A DNA stretch of 64,000 nt from Bacilli bacterium (lineage in GTDB: Bacteria; Bacillota_I; Bacilli_A; RF39; UBA660): the NCBI GenBank assembly GCA_900771805.1, contig CAAGPL010000067.1, forward strand, positions 1 to 64,000, written 5' to 3'. Positions 1 through 6,340 of the stretch are shown here, in pieces. The notes beneath the pieces were generated by a model, which was not told the origin of the DNA, did no database searches, and saw only the letters and a list, made by a program, of their open reading frames with translations. Each line of letters starts with the position of its first letter. The stretch's first letter is position 1. A program made the translations under genes and the position numbers.

Positions 1-60
1 TACCATTACTAAAAGTAGTGCTAAGCATCCTACAAATATTTTATTTCTTGTTTTATCCAC
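1..60 (-). CDS. 5' end of a membrane or exported protein gene (partial)
   Basis: Only the first 20 codons are inside the window. A GTG start is preceded by a strong AGGAGG site seven bases upstream. The N-terminus is MDKTRNKIFVGCLALLLVMV: a basic head followed by a hydrophobic run, so a signal peptide, lipoprotein leader or first membrane segment (the GC could be a lipobox-like position, but this cannot be decided here). Function unknown. Its interest lies in the promoter: it is driven by a poly-G-spacer promoter almost identical to the one in front of the sortase substrate near 24.85 kb, which suggests that this too is a surface-exposed, phase-variable product (inference). Confidence 0.6.
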   Translation of the reverse strand, partial: MDKTRNKIFVGCLALLLVMV

Positions 61-95
61 AAATACTCCTCCTTAACTTTACTTTCTACATGTTT

Positions 96-123
96 ATAAT
101 ATCATGTACCCCCCCCCGGTCAA
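96..123 (-). promoter_or_regulatory. Promoter with G9 tract in the spacer (copy 1)
   Basis: On the minus strand TTGACC (118-123) and TATTAT (96-101, with an extended TG at 103-104) are separated by a 16-bp spacer. Nine of these 16 bases (109-117) are a G homopolymer, striking in so AT-rich a genome. Gain or loss of one G would change the spacer to 17 or 15 bp, the classic arrangement of slipped-strand phase-variable promoters. The block from 89 to 167 aligns without gaps to the promoter at 24917-24944 and its flanks, including a second TTGACA at 162-167. Confidence 0.75.
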
Positions 124-164
124 GTTTTTTTACCCTTGTGGATAACAAATTCGTAAAATTTTGT

Positions 165-188
165 CAAAAAAAAAGCATTTTTAATGCT
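165..188 (-). terminator. Rho-independent terminator of rpsP-khpA
   Basis: Minus-strand hairpin AGCATT/AATGCT (183-188 with 174-179), loop AAA, followed by a run of about nine T. It lies two bases beyond the khpA stop, so rpsP-khpA is closed here and is not continued by rimM-trmD-rplS as in many Firmicutes. Confidence 0.8.
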
Positions 189-190
189 CT

Positions 191-439
191 TTAGTATGAA
201 TCTATATTAATATTTACTCTTTTTTTCTCATTAATATATGAACTTGCTTGAACAATAGTTCTTAATGCATTAGCAATTTTTCCTTGTTTACCAATTACTT
301 TTCCTATTTGATTTTCTGGAACCATTACTTGAATTATAATTTCATCTTCATTTTCACTAGGAAATTCTTTTACAGTTACTAACTCAGCATCATCTACTAA
401 TTGTTCAACAATATTTTTTGTTAGTTCTACCAATTTCAT
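191..439 (-). CDS. khpA: KhpA, KH-domain RNA-binding protein
   Basis: An 82-residue single KH-domain protein of the KhpA/YlqC family. The GxxG signature is visible as IGKVIGKQGKIANALRTI around residues 45-62, which grips single-stranded RNA, followed by the terminal beta strand. In Firmicutes KhpA pairs with KhpB (Jag/EloR) and affects cell elongation and small-RNA metabolism. The length is standard. It follows rpsP after a two-base gap with its own AAGGTAAG site, a conserved neighbourhood, and is the last gene of the operon. Identification is secure; the specific RNA targets are unknown. Confidence 0.93.
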   Translation of the reverse strand: MKLVELTKNIVEQLVDDAELVTVKEFPSENEDEIIIQVMVPENQIGKVIGKQGKIANALRTIVQASSYINEKKRVNINIDSY

Positions 440-441
440 AA

Positions 442-714
442 TTACTTACCTTGTTTTTCTTTAGCAAATTTAGCCATAATACCTTCTTTAGAAAAGATAT
501 TTTTAACTGTATCAGTTGGAGTTGCTCCATTTTTTAACCATTTAATTGCTACTTCTTCATTTATTTTTACTTCAGCTGTAACTGTTAAAGGATTATATGT
601 ACCAACAATTTCAATAAATCTTCCATCTCTTGGACTTCTTGAATCAGCTGCAACTATACGATAAAAAGGTTGTTTTTTAGCTCCCATTCTTTTTAATCTT
701 AATTTAACTGCCAT
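442..714 (-). CDS. rpsP: 30S ribosomal protein S16
   Basis: S16 binds 16S rRNA in the lower body of the small subunit. The 90-residue protein begins [20 protein letters not shown] and carries the family block [17 protein letters not shown], both diagnostic. The start ATG has an AAGGAGG site eight bases upstream and a consensus promoter further up. It is the first gene of a two-gene operon with khpA. Confidence 0.98.
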   Translation of the reverse strand: MAVKLRLKRMGAKKQPFYRIVAADSRSPRDGRFIEIVGTYNPLTVTAEVKINEEVAIKWLKNGATPTDTVKNIFSKEGIMAKFAKEKQGK

Positions 715-741
715 AATTTCTTCCTCCTTAAATATAACTTA

Positions 742-770
742 ATTCTATCATAGTAATTAATACGTGTCAA
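742..770 (-). promoter_or_regulatory. rpsP promoter
   Basis: Minus-strand TTGACA (765-770), 17-bp spacer, TAGAAT (742-747), about 30 bases upstream of the rpsP start. Near-consensus vegetative promoter, as expected for a ribosomal operon. Confidence 0.8.
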
Positions 771-803
771 CCTTTTTTGTTAACATCTATTTTATTTTAA
801 TTT

Positions 804-827
804 AAAAAGGATTCTAAATAAAATCCT
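804..827 (-). terminator. Terminator overlapping the cotE stop codon
   Basis: Minus-strand inverted repeat AGGATT (822-827) / AATCCT (808-813) followed by TTTTTAAA; the stop codon lies in the loop. Confidence 0.65.
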
Positions 828-1329
828 CTTTAACTTCTTCATCAATTGTTTTTTCAACTTCTTCATCATCATCAATTGTATCCCATGGTTCTTCATCTTC
901 TTCTATTGCTATTTTAACTTTCTCATCATTAATAACTTCAACTCCTAATTCTTTTTCTATATCAAATTCTACTACGTCATCTTTTATATTAACATTACTA
1001 CAAGTTGGTTGTTTTAAAGCTCTAACAATTATATCACTACCAGAAAGTGAAGTTCCATCTTTAGTTTTTACAGAAACATTTTCACTATATGATATATTTT
1101 TTGTAGCAACTGCAGTTTTTTTATCATCATCATATGAATACCAAATATTAATATCAAAATTACCATCTATTATAACTTTATCATTACTAGTAGTACCTTT
1201 AAATTCATGATTAATCACCCAACAACCTAATATAGTATTAGCATTATGTTCAACTAAAATATTGTAAGTATTTTTAAAGTGCTTTTTACCCTTTCCTATT
1301 ACTGCTTTAGTAACTATTTCTTTAAACAT
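814..1329 (-). CDS. cotE: Outer spore coat morphogenetic protein CotE
   Basis: In Bacillus CotE is the morphogenetic protein on which the outer spore coat is assembled; it acts in the mother cell. The 171-residue product matches the family along its length: an N-terminus FKEIVTKAVIGKGKKHF, the block ILGCWVINHEF at about residues 33-43, NIWYSYDDDKKTAVATKNI at about 61-79, and the IIVRALKQPTC segment near 100-110. It ends, like B. subtilis CotE, in a strongly acidic tail (residues 145-171). GAGGAGGGG precedes the ATG. It is monocistronic with its own terminator, and a sequence resembling a sigma-K promoter lies just upstream. Found from memory of the family rather than a search, but several independent blocks agree. 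Confidence 0.85.
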   Translation of the reverse strand: MFKEIVTKAVIGKGKKHFKNTYNILVEHNANTILGCWVINHEFKGTTSNDKVIIDGNFDINIWYSYDDDKKTAVATKNISYSENVSVKTKDGTSLSGSDIIVRALKQPTCSNVNIKDDVVEFDIEKELGVEVINDEKVKIAIEEDEEPWDTIDDDEEVEKTIDEEVKEDFI

Positions 1330-1348
1330 TAGAATCCCCTCCTCACAT

Positions 1349-1375
1349 TAATTTATGATTAAAGCACAAAAATGT
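1349..1375 (-). promoter_or_regulatory. Possible sporulation (sigma-K/E-like) promoter of cotE
   Basis: On the minus strand AAC (AC at 1374-1375) is followed after 16 bp by CATAAATTA (1349-1357), matching the mother-cell consensus mACm-N16/17-CATAnnnTA. The predicted transcript would start only a few bases before the ribosome binding site, which weakens the call. Confidence 0.35.
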
Positions 1376-1403
1376 TTACTTTTTTTATTTTATTTATTAT
1401 AAT
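1375..1403 (+). promoter_or_regulatory. Promoter of the 1435 gene
   Basis: TTTACT (1375-1380), 17-bp spacer, TATAAT (1398-1403), 31 bases before the ATG at 1435. Divergent from cotE. Confidence 0.55.
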
Positions 1404-1434
1404 ATTTCAAAAAAGAGGAGATGTTTTATAAATT

Positions 1435-1839
1435 ATGGAATATAATTATCAAGAAAATGAGATTATAAATGAAGTAAAAGAGAATTTTGAAATCGAAAAT
1501 GAAACAATAGAAAGAATATTAGAAGATTTTAAAAAATTAGGCATTAAAGATGAAAACTTTTTAAAAGATTTAACTATATTTGTTATTTGGAAAAAATTTT
1601 CACTATCTATTAATAAGTCTACAAATGCATTTTTAAGTGATCCTTACGAACAAGAAAATGAAAAATTCTTATATGACACATGTGAACAAGAAGCTATAGA
1701 ATATTATGCTAATGAAAATACAGTCTTTTTAGAAAAACATGCATGCCTACTTAGAGATGGTGAAAAATATTTCGATGATAAATTTAATTATTTTAATGGT
1801 TTAGATTTTGATGAAACAAGTTATAAAAAAACATATTAA
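1435..1839 (+). CDS. Hypothetical acidic protein, 134 residues
   Basis: I do not recognise a family. The protein is soluble and acidic, with helical N-terminal repeats of Glu/Asn/Ile (residues 1-40), an aromatic middle and two cysteines (near residues 82 and 103). There is no signal peptide or membrane segment. GAGGAG precedes the ATG at a rather long spacing of about 14 bases. It is monocistronic, divergent from cotE, with its own promoter and a strong terminator. Base composition and start signals look like those of its neighbours, so it is probably a real gene; no function is offered. Confidence 0.6.
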   Translation: MEYNYQENEIINEVKENFEIENETIERILEDFKKLGIKDENFLKDLTIFVIWKKFSLSINKSTNAFLSDPYEQENEKFLYDTCEQEAIEYYANENTVFLEKHACLLRDGEKYFDDKFNYFNGLDFDETSYKKTY

Positions 1840-1848
1840 TAAAATAAA

Positions 1849-1877
1849 TGTAGACTAATTTTTAGTCTACATTTTTT
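1849..1877 (+). terminator. Strong terminator after the 1435 gene
   Basis: Perfect 10-bp stem TGTAGACTAA/TTAGTCTACA with a TTT loop and six T. Confidence 0.9.
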
Positions 1878-1896
1878 ATTTAAACATAAAATACTA

Positions 1897-2214
1897 CTAA
1901 TATGAAATATCACTTTTTTTAACTTCTATTACAGGTCTTACACCAAATACATCCGTTCTTTTTACTTCTGCACTATGTACACGTCTTAGCTCTGTATAAA
2001 TAAACCAAGAATAAGCAGAAAGTCCGTATCTTGGATTTTCTAACCAATAACCATCAAAATTAGAATTCTTTCCTGTTGCAAATTTTGTATTTTCAACAAA
2101 ATAAAGATGATCATTTAATTTTCCACTTTGCCAAGTTGGAATAAAAATTTTTTTTAATTCTTGAAATGTTAATAAACGAGCTGCATATTTAGAATAACTA
2201 AAATTCAATATCAA
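1897..2214 (-). pseudogene. Fragment of a DUF6273-like protein
   Basis: The reading frame encodes about 105 residues that look like the C-terminal part of DUF6273-type domains of Firmicute surface and phage proteins: AARLLTFQELKK, a central WQSG segment, then VFGVRPVIEVKKSDI. It has no plausible start: the first possible codon is TTG without a ribosome binding site, and an in-frame stop lies only six codons upstream (2233-2235). No signal peptide or domain start is present. I read it as the decayed 3' remnant of a larger gene. A spurious or leaderless small gene is the alternative. Confidence 0.5.
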
Positions 2215-2240
2215 ATATTTTTCTGTTATTTTTTATAAAA

Positions 2241-2268
2241 AATAATAAAAAGTACTAATAATTAGTAC
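2241..2268 (-). terminator. Terminator of the YtxG/YtxH-type operon
   Basis: Minus-strand GTACTAAT/ATTAGTAC palindrome (2252-2268) followed by a T-rich run; it starts six bases after the stop of the YtxH-like gene. Confidence 0.7.
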
Positions 2269-2274
2269 CTTTTA

Positions 2275-2679
2275 TTATTTACTTTCTAATTTTTCTAATA
2301 CTTTTTCTGTTGTTTCAATTGCTTTTCTTCTTAAAGATTCTGCTGCATCTTCTACTACTGGAGTTGCTTTTTCTTTTGCATATAATACTAAATCTGCTGC
2401 ATGTTTTTTTAATTCTTCTGCTTTCTTCTTAGCTATTTTTAAAACCTTTTCCTTATCAAGCTCTTTTATTTCATCAATTATTTCTTGAGTTTTAGAAGTT
2501 ATAGTATCTCTTACTTCAATAACATCTATTTCTTTTGCCTTATTAATTAAATCTTCTGCTTTAATCTTTAAAACTTTTCTAGTTTCCTTACCAGACTTTG
2601 GTGCAAATAAAATTCCTACTGCGGCTCCAAATAAAGCTCCTAAAATAAACTTTGATTTATTATTATTCTTCTTCATCAT
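2275..2679 (-). CDS. YtxH-like membrane-associated stress protein
   Basis: YtxH-family proteins are small, envelope-associated proteins of Bacilli linked to general stress; the biochemical role is not known. The N-terminus has the family signature: a hydrophobic Gly-rich segment FILGALFGAAVGILFAPKSG at about residues 11-30, immediately followed by KETRK, then a long charged amphipathic helix rich in Lys/Glu/Ala to the end (residue 134). The double ATG start has GGAGG seven bases upstream. It overlaps the preceding YtxG-like gene by 17 bases, so translation is probably coupled. It is the last gene of the four-gene operon. Confidence 0.8.
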   Translation of the reverse strand: MMKKNNNKSKFILGALFGAAVGILFAPKSGKETRKVLKIKAEDLINKAKEIDVIEVRDTITSKTQEIIDEIKELDKEKVLKIAKKKAEELKKHAADLVLYAKEKATPVVEDAAESLRRKAIETTEKVLEKLESK

Positions 2680-2974
2680 TAACCTCCAATTTTTCCTCTT
2701 TTTTTTGTTTTATTTTTTTAAAGATTCCTTTTATAAAAAGAATTATAGAATCTGATACTACCTCAGTTAATGCTGATAATTTATCTGTTAAAACATCAAC
2801 AATGTTAAAAATACCATTTAATGATTTAACTTTTTCATTAGCATCATCTACAATACTTTCTACCTTATTCATTGTTTTTATAACTTTAACACAAATTATA
2901 ATAAGTAGTGTTATTAGTATACATAATAGTATATAAATTAAAATTGGTAAATATTCACTTAAAAATGCTTGCAT
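2663..2974 (-). CDS. YtxG/DUF948-like membrane protein
   Basis: A 103-residue protein with one N-terminal membrane segment (about residues 9-30, LPILIYILLCILITLLIIIC) followed by a helical cytoplasmic region with repeated Val/Ile/Ala heptads typical of DUF948 (KTMNKVESIVDDANEKVKSL). DUF948 genes typically sit directly before ytxH in Bacilli, as here. Its ATG overlaps the preceding stop in a TAATG arrangement and its 3' end overlaps the ytxH-like gene, so the three are translationally linked. Function unknown; the partnership with YtxH is inferred from context. Confidence 0.7.
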   Translation of the reverse strand: MQAFLSEYLPILIYILLCILITLLIIICVKVIKTMNKVESIVDDANEKVKSLNGIFNIVDVLTDKLSALTEVVSDSIILFIKGIFKKIKQKKEEKLEVNDEEE

Positions 2975-3861
2975 TACTCTTCACTACCTTCCTTCTGGTA
3001 CATAGAGTCAATTAAATTAAATAAATCTTGTTCTTTTGTATCATCGTCATCATCAGAATCATCATCAAAATTATCTTTTCTTATAATATCTTTATTACTA
3101 TTTTTTATATCTTTTAATTTTTCTCTTTCTTTATCAACATCAATTTCTTTAAAATTAACATTTGGTAATATCATATCATCATCATCAGAATCATCTTTAA
3201 CAAAAATATTTTCCTTTTCAATTACTTTCTTACTTTTTTCTCTAGAAAGTTCTTTTTCTTCTTTTTCCATGTCTTTTTCAGCTTCTTCTATTGTTTTCTT
3301 GCTTAAACGCTTCATAGTATCTTCTATTTCTTCATCTATTCCATAAGCTTTTTTTCTAACTGAATCTAATGATACTTCTTCATATTTATTTTTTTCTTTT
3401 ACTTTATCTTCTTCTTTTATAGTATTACCATCACTATCTAATAATCCATATATAGGAGATATTATAGGACTTGGCTTAAACTTCTTAGTTTCTTCTTTCC
3501 TTTTACTTCCTTGATATAATGGTTTTTTAGGTTCTTCTCTTCTTATTTCCTTTTCAAATAATGGTTCAGGTCTTACTTTCGAAACAGCAAAATCTTCATC
3601 ATCAAATTGTGGAAATTTAAATTCTGCTTCATTTTTTTGAGTTCTTGATTTAATTTCATTTAACTCTTCTTTTACCTCAGAAACATCTTCAAAATATAAT
3701 TCTTCCATATCTTGAGTCTTAGATATTTTTTTTTCTTCTTCCTTTTCTATTTCTTTTTGATTTTCTTTTTTTAATGACACTTTAGGCTTTTTTATATTCT
3801 CTTCTTCTTCATCATCAAATAAAAAACTTTTCATTTTATTTAATTTACTTTTTAATCCCAT
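2974..3861 (-). CDS. Acidic, low-complexity cytoplasmic protein
   Basis: I do not recognise the family. The 295-residue protein has no membrane segment or signal peptide and is dominated by Lys/Glu/Asp. Its only ordered-looking stretch is FKPSPIISPIYGLLD near residues 128-142, flanked by disordered sequence, which looks like a short conserved docking motif. Two near-identical acidic blocks (KDDSDDDD near 222 and DDDSDDDDD near 267) follow, then a hydrophobic C-terminal tail FNLIDSMYQKEG. N-terminal GLKSKLNKMKSFLFDDEEEE could be membrane-apposed. It lies between a lipoprotein gene and the YtxG-like gene, with which it shares a TAATG stop-start overlap, so an envelope or division role is a reasonable guess only. 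Confidence 0.6.
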   Translation of the reverse strand: MGLKSKLNKMKSFLFDDEEEENIKKPKVSLKKENQKEIEKEEEKKISKTQDMEELYFEDVSEVKEELNEIKSRTQKNEAEFKFPQFDDEDFAVSKVRPEPLFEKEIRREEPKKPLYQGSKRKEETKKFKPSPIISPIYGLLDSDGNTIKEEDKVKEKNKYEEVSLDSVRKKAYGIDEEIEDTMKRLSKKTIEEAEKDMEKEEKELSREKSKKVIEKENIFVKDDSDDDDMILPNVNFKEIDVDKEREKLKDIKNSNKDIIRKDNFDDDSDDDDDTKEQDLFNLIDSMYQKEGSEE

Positions 3862-3878
3862 GATATTTACACCATCCT

Positions 3879-4580
3879 TTATCCTTCACTAGAAGAAGTA
3901 GTTTCACTACTACTTGTCTTTTTTTCCTCAAGCTTTATTTCTTCTTCTTTTACCTCTGTATTATTCTTTTTATCGTATTTATCATATTCTTTTATATATT
4001 CTAAAAAGTTACCCTTTTTTTCTTTGTTATTAAATAACTTATACACTTCTTCTTTTGAATCTAAATTACCTGATTCATACATTCTTTTAAGTAAAGAATC
4101 ATTATAATCTAAGCTTGATAAAATATAACTAATATCTGTTATTGCATCATCTAGTGATGATTTATCAACATATGATTCTATTTTAGCATAATTATACACC
4201 ATTTGAACATATAATTTTTTATTAGATTCTTTAATTTTAATATATCCATTTTTATTGTTGACATTAATTTTCTTAGATAATAGTATTTTATTATCTTCCT
4301 TATAATCTAATTTAGACTTATAATAATAACTAACAACATCAACATATAAATAATACTTATTACCATTTCTTTCTAAAACATCATTATAATCATTTGAATA
4401 AATAGTTTTAACACCATATGGTGCATAATACTTATATCCTTTTCCAATTTTATTATAATTCTTAATATTTAAAGATAGTATTTTATCCATTTTTTCTTCA
4501 TAATTATAATTATCTATTCTAGTTATAGAACAACCAGATAATATAACTAAAGTTAAAAGTAACAAAAAAAACTTTTTCAA
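3879..4580 (-). CDS. Lipoprotein of unknown function, first gene of the operon
   Basis: A type II signal peptide with lipobox LSGC (cysteine at about residue 17) makes this a membrane-anchored lipoprotein on the outer face of the cell. The mature part (about 215 residues) is rich in Tyr, Lys and Asn, with a Ser/Glu/Thr-rich C-terminal tail (SSSETTSSSEG). No family recognised. It starts at TTG, supported by AGGTGA eight bases upstream, and has a plausible promoter. It heads the operon lipoprotein - acidic protein - YtxG-like - YtxH-like, suggesting a trans-envelope assembly (inference). Confidence 0.75.
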   Translation of the reverse strand: MKKFFLLLLTLVILSGCSITRIDNYNYEEKMDKILSLNIKNYNKIGKGYKYYAPYGVKTIYSNDYNDVLERNGNKYYLYVDVVSYYYKSKLDYKEDNKILLSKKINVNNKNGYIKIKESNKKLYVQMVYNYAKIESYVDKSSLDDAITDISYILSSLDYNDSLLKRMYESGNLDSKEEVYKLFNNKEKKGNFLEYIKEYDKYDKKNNTEVKEEEIKLEEKKTSSSETTSSSEG

Positions 4581-4603
4581 ACTGATTCACCTACCTTATA
4601 AAT

Positions 4604-4632
4604 ATTATAACAAAAAAATAATAAAAGGTAAA
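4604..4632 (-). promoter_or_regulatory. Promoter of the lipoprotein-ytxGH operon
   Basis: Minus-strand TTTACC (4627-4632), 17-bp spacer, perfect TATAAT (4604-4609), about 24 bases before the TTG start. Confidence 0.65.
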
Positions 4633-4655
4633 ATATTTTATATTAAATATATCAA

Positions 4656-5288
4656 TTAGTCTTTATGTGCCACTAATTTACATATTCTAACACCTTTACT
4701 ATTAAATTTTGATTCATATTCAGTTAATACATTATCTAAATCATTTTCACTTAATAAATCAAGTGTAACATAATCAAACTTATATCCATATAAACTTAAA
4801 GAAGAAAGAGAATAAGAAAACAAATTAATATTGTCTGTTTTCTGTATAATTTCTTTTTTTCCTTTAAAAATATTATCATACTTTTTTAAAAATACATCAG
4901 ACGTAAGTCTTCTTTTTTCATGTCTTTTTTTTGGCCATGGATCAGAAAAATTAAGATATATAGTATTTATTTCTTTATCAAATATATCTTCTATATAATT
5001 TGCATCTAATCTTATTAATTTTAAATTAGGTATATCTTCATTTTCTAATTTTTGAACTGATCTTACTATTACACTATCAAACATTTCAATTCCAATAAAA
5101 TTAATATCTTTATATTTTTTAGCCATTTTAATTATAAAATTACCTTTTCCCATACCTATTTCTATATTAATTGGATTATTATTCTTAAATAAAGAATTCC
5201 ATTTTCCTTTATAATCATATGGATTTAACACAATATATTTAGAATTATTTATTATATCTTTTGCATTTTTTACATTTTTAAGTCTCAT
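4656..5288 (-). CDS. trmB: tRNA (guanine-46-N7)-methyltransferase
   Basis: TrmB transfers a methyl group from S-adenosylmethionine to N7 of G46 in the tRNA variable loop. Class I methyltransferase motifs are clear: INIEIGMGKGNFI (SAM-binding loop), FIGIEMF (motif II acid), then the TrmB hallmark YLNFSDPWPKKRHEKRRLTS. The length of 210 residues is normal. I start at the internal ATG (MRLKNV) because AAGGTGA lies six bases before it; the in-frame ATG six codons earlier has no such site. A TTGACT-N17-TAATAT promoter precedes it. Monocistronic. Confidence 0.95.
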   Translation of the reverse strand: MRLKNVKNAKDIINNSKYIVLNPYDYKGKWNSLFKNNNPINIEIGMGKGNFIIKMAKKYKDINFIGIEMFDSVIVRSVQKLENEDIPNLKLIRLDANYIEDIFDKEINTIYLNFSDPWPKKRHEKRRLTSDVFLKKYDNIFKGKKEIIQKTDNINLFSYSLSSLSLYGYKFDYVTLDLLSENDLDNVLTEYESKFNSKGVRICKLVAHKD

Positions 5289-5304
5289 AAAATCACCTTC
5301 TATC

Positions 5305-5333
5305 ATATTATCATTATGAGTTATTTAAGTCAA
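5305..5333 (-). promoter_or_regulatory. trmB promoter
   Basis: Minus-strand TTGACT (5328-5333), 17-bp spacer, TAATAT (5305-5310). Confidence 0.65.
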
Positions 5334-5340
5334 TTAATTA

Positions 5341-5370
5341 AAAAAAATACAGGCAAATTTAGGCCTGTAT
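5341..5370 (-). terminator. Terminator of nrdD-nrdG-dut
   Basis: ATACAGGC/GCCTGTAT stem (5347-5354 with 5363-5370), with seven T on the minus strand; the T-run on the plus side makes it potentially bidirectional. Confidence 0.9.
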
Positions 5371-5373
5371 TTT

Positions 5374-5823
5374 TTAATTTGTTCCAGTAGAACCAAAACC
5401 ATTTTCTCCTCTTTTTGTTTCATTTAATTCATCTACTTCATTAAATGAAGCTTTAATATATGGTGTTATAATAAGCTGTGCTATTCTTTCATATGCTTCT
5501 ATTTCTTTTAATTCATTTGTATGATTATGAAGAGCTACCATTATTTCTCCTCTATAATCTGAATCTATAACACCAACTTTATTAGCGGGTGCAAGACCTC
5601 TTTTAGTTGCAAGTCCACTTCTTGCATATATTAATCCCGCATAGCCTTCTGGAATTTCCATAGCAATTCCTGTCTTAATAAGTTTTGTCTCACCAGGATT
5701 AAAACTTATTTTTTCACTAGATGATGAATATAAATCACATCCTGCAGCAAAACTGGTTCCATAACTAGGTATTTTTGCATCTTTAGATAACTTTTTAATA
5801 TTTATTTTTTCTTCTTTTATCAT
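5374..5823 (-). CDS. dut: dUTP pyrophosphatase (dUTPase)
   Basis: Hydrolyses dUTP to dUMP and pyrophosphate, keeping uracil out of DNA and feeding thymidylate synthesis. All five trimeric dUTPase motifs are present in 149 residues: AGCDLYSS (I), ARSGLATKRGL (II), GVIDSDYRGEI (III with the catalytic Asp), ERIAQLII (IV) and RGENGFGSTG (V). It follows nrdG by two bases with AGGAGC upstream of the ATG. Co-transcription with anaerobic ribonucleotide reductase couples dNTP production to dUTP removal. Confidence 0.96.
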   Translation of the reverse strand: MIKEEKINIKKLSKDAKIPSYGTSFAAGCDLYSSSSEKISFNPGETKLIKTGIAMEIPEGYAGLIYARSGLATKRGLAPANKVGVIDSDYRGEIMVALHNHTNELKEIEAYERIAQLIITPYIKASFNEVDELNETKRGENGFGSTGTN

Positions 5824-5825
5824 AA

Positions 5826-6338
5826 TTAAGCTCCTATTATTTCTTCTTCGTTTAGTAATACTACTTCACCTTTTTTTAGTGATTTTTTAACATCTATTAC
5901 TCTCTGATTAGAAGAACCTCTCCATTTTAATCTAAAATCATGCAATTCATCTACGTACCTTCCATCTACTAATACATCTATATAATTTAATACTTCTTTA
6001 TCTTTTAAATCCTTATCAAATAAGAATCCTGACCATGCCCAAATAGTTTTGTTTGGAAATTTTTCCTTAAATTTCTTAGCTAATTTTAAAGTTGCTCTTA
6101 TATTATTTGGATGCATAGGTTCACCACCTAATATAGATAATCCAACAATATAATCAGCACTAGCTAATTTTAATATTTGATCAATTGTATCATCAGTAAA
6201 CAAATTACCATCTTTAAAACTCCAAGTTTCAGGATTAAAACAATTTTTACAATGAAACGCACAACCTTGCATAAATATAGATACTCTAACTCCTGGACCG
6301 TTTGATATATCCATTTTTCTTATTTTATTATATCTCAT
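5826..6338 (-). CDS. nrdG: Anaerobic ribonucleotide reductase activating enzyme
   Basis: Radical-SAM activase that generates the glycyl radical on NrdD under anoxic conditions. The [4Fe-4S] motif CAFHCKNC (CxxxCxxC) lies at about residues 26-33, followed by the SAM-binding SILGGEPMHP near 89-98. The 170-residue length is typical. The ATG at 6338 sits two bases after the nrdD stop; the AAGGATG at the end of nrdD serves as its ribosome binding site. Confidence 0.96.
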   Translation of the reverse strand: MRYNKIRKMDISNGPGVRVSIFMQGCAFHCKNCFNPETWSFKDGNLFTDDTIDQILKLASADYIVGLSILGGEPMHPNNIRATLKLAKKFKEKFPNKTIWAWSGFLFDKDLKDKEVLNYIDVLVDGRYVDELHDFRLKWRGSSNQRVIDVKKSLKKGEVVLLNEEEIIGA

Positions 6339-6340
6339 AA

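Noticed and set aside
1..160. Chromosomal origin because of two DnaA boxes
   Set aside because: Only two boxes, no box cluster, no AT-rich 13-mers in array, and dnaA/dnaN are not adjacent; rpsP-khpA is next.
2969..3346. Serine/phenylalanine-rich plus-strand frame, and similar ones at 32197-32628, 37395-37733 and 37929-38399
   Set aside because: Antisense shadows of Glu/Asp/Lys-rich genes; no ribosome binding sites, low-complexity residues.
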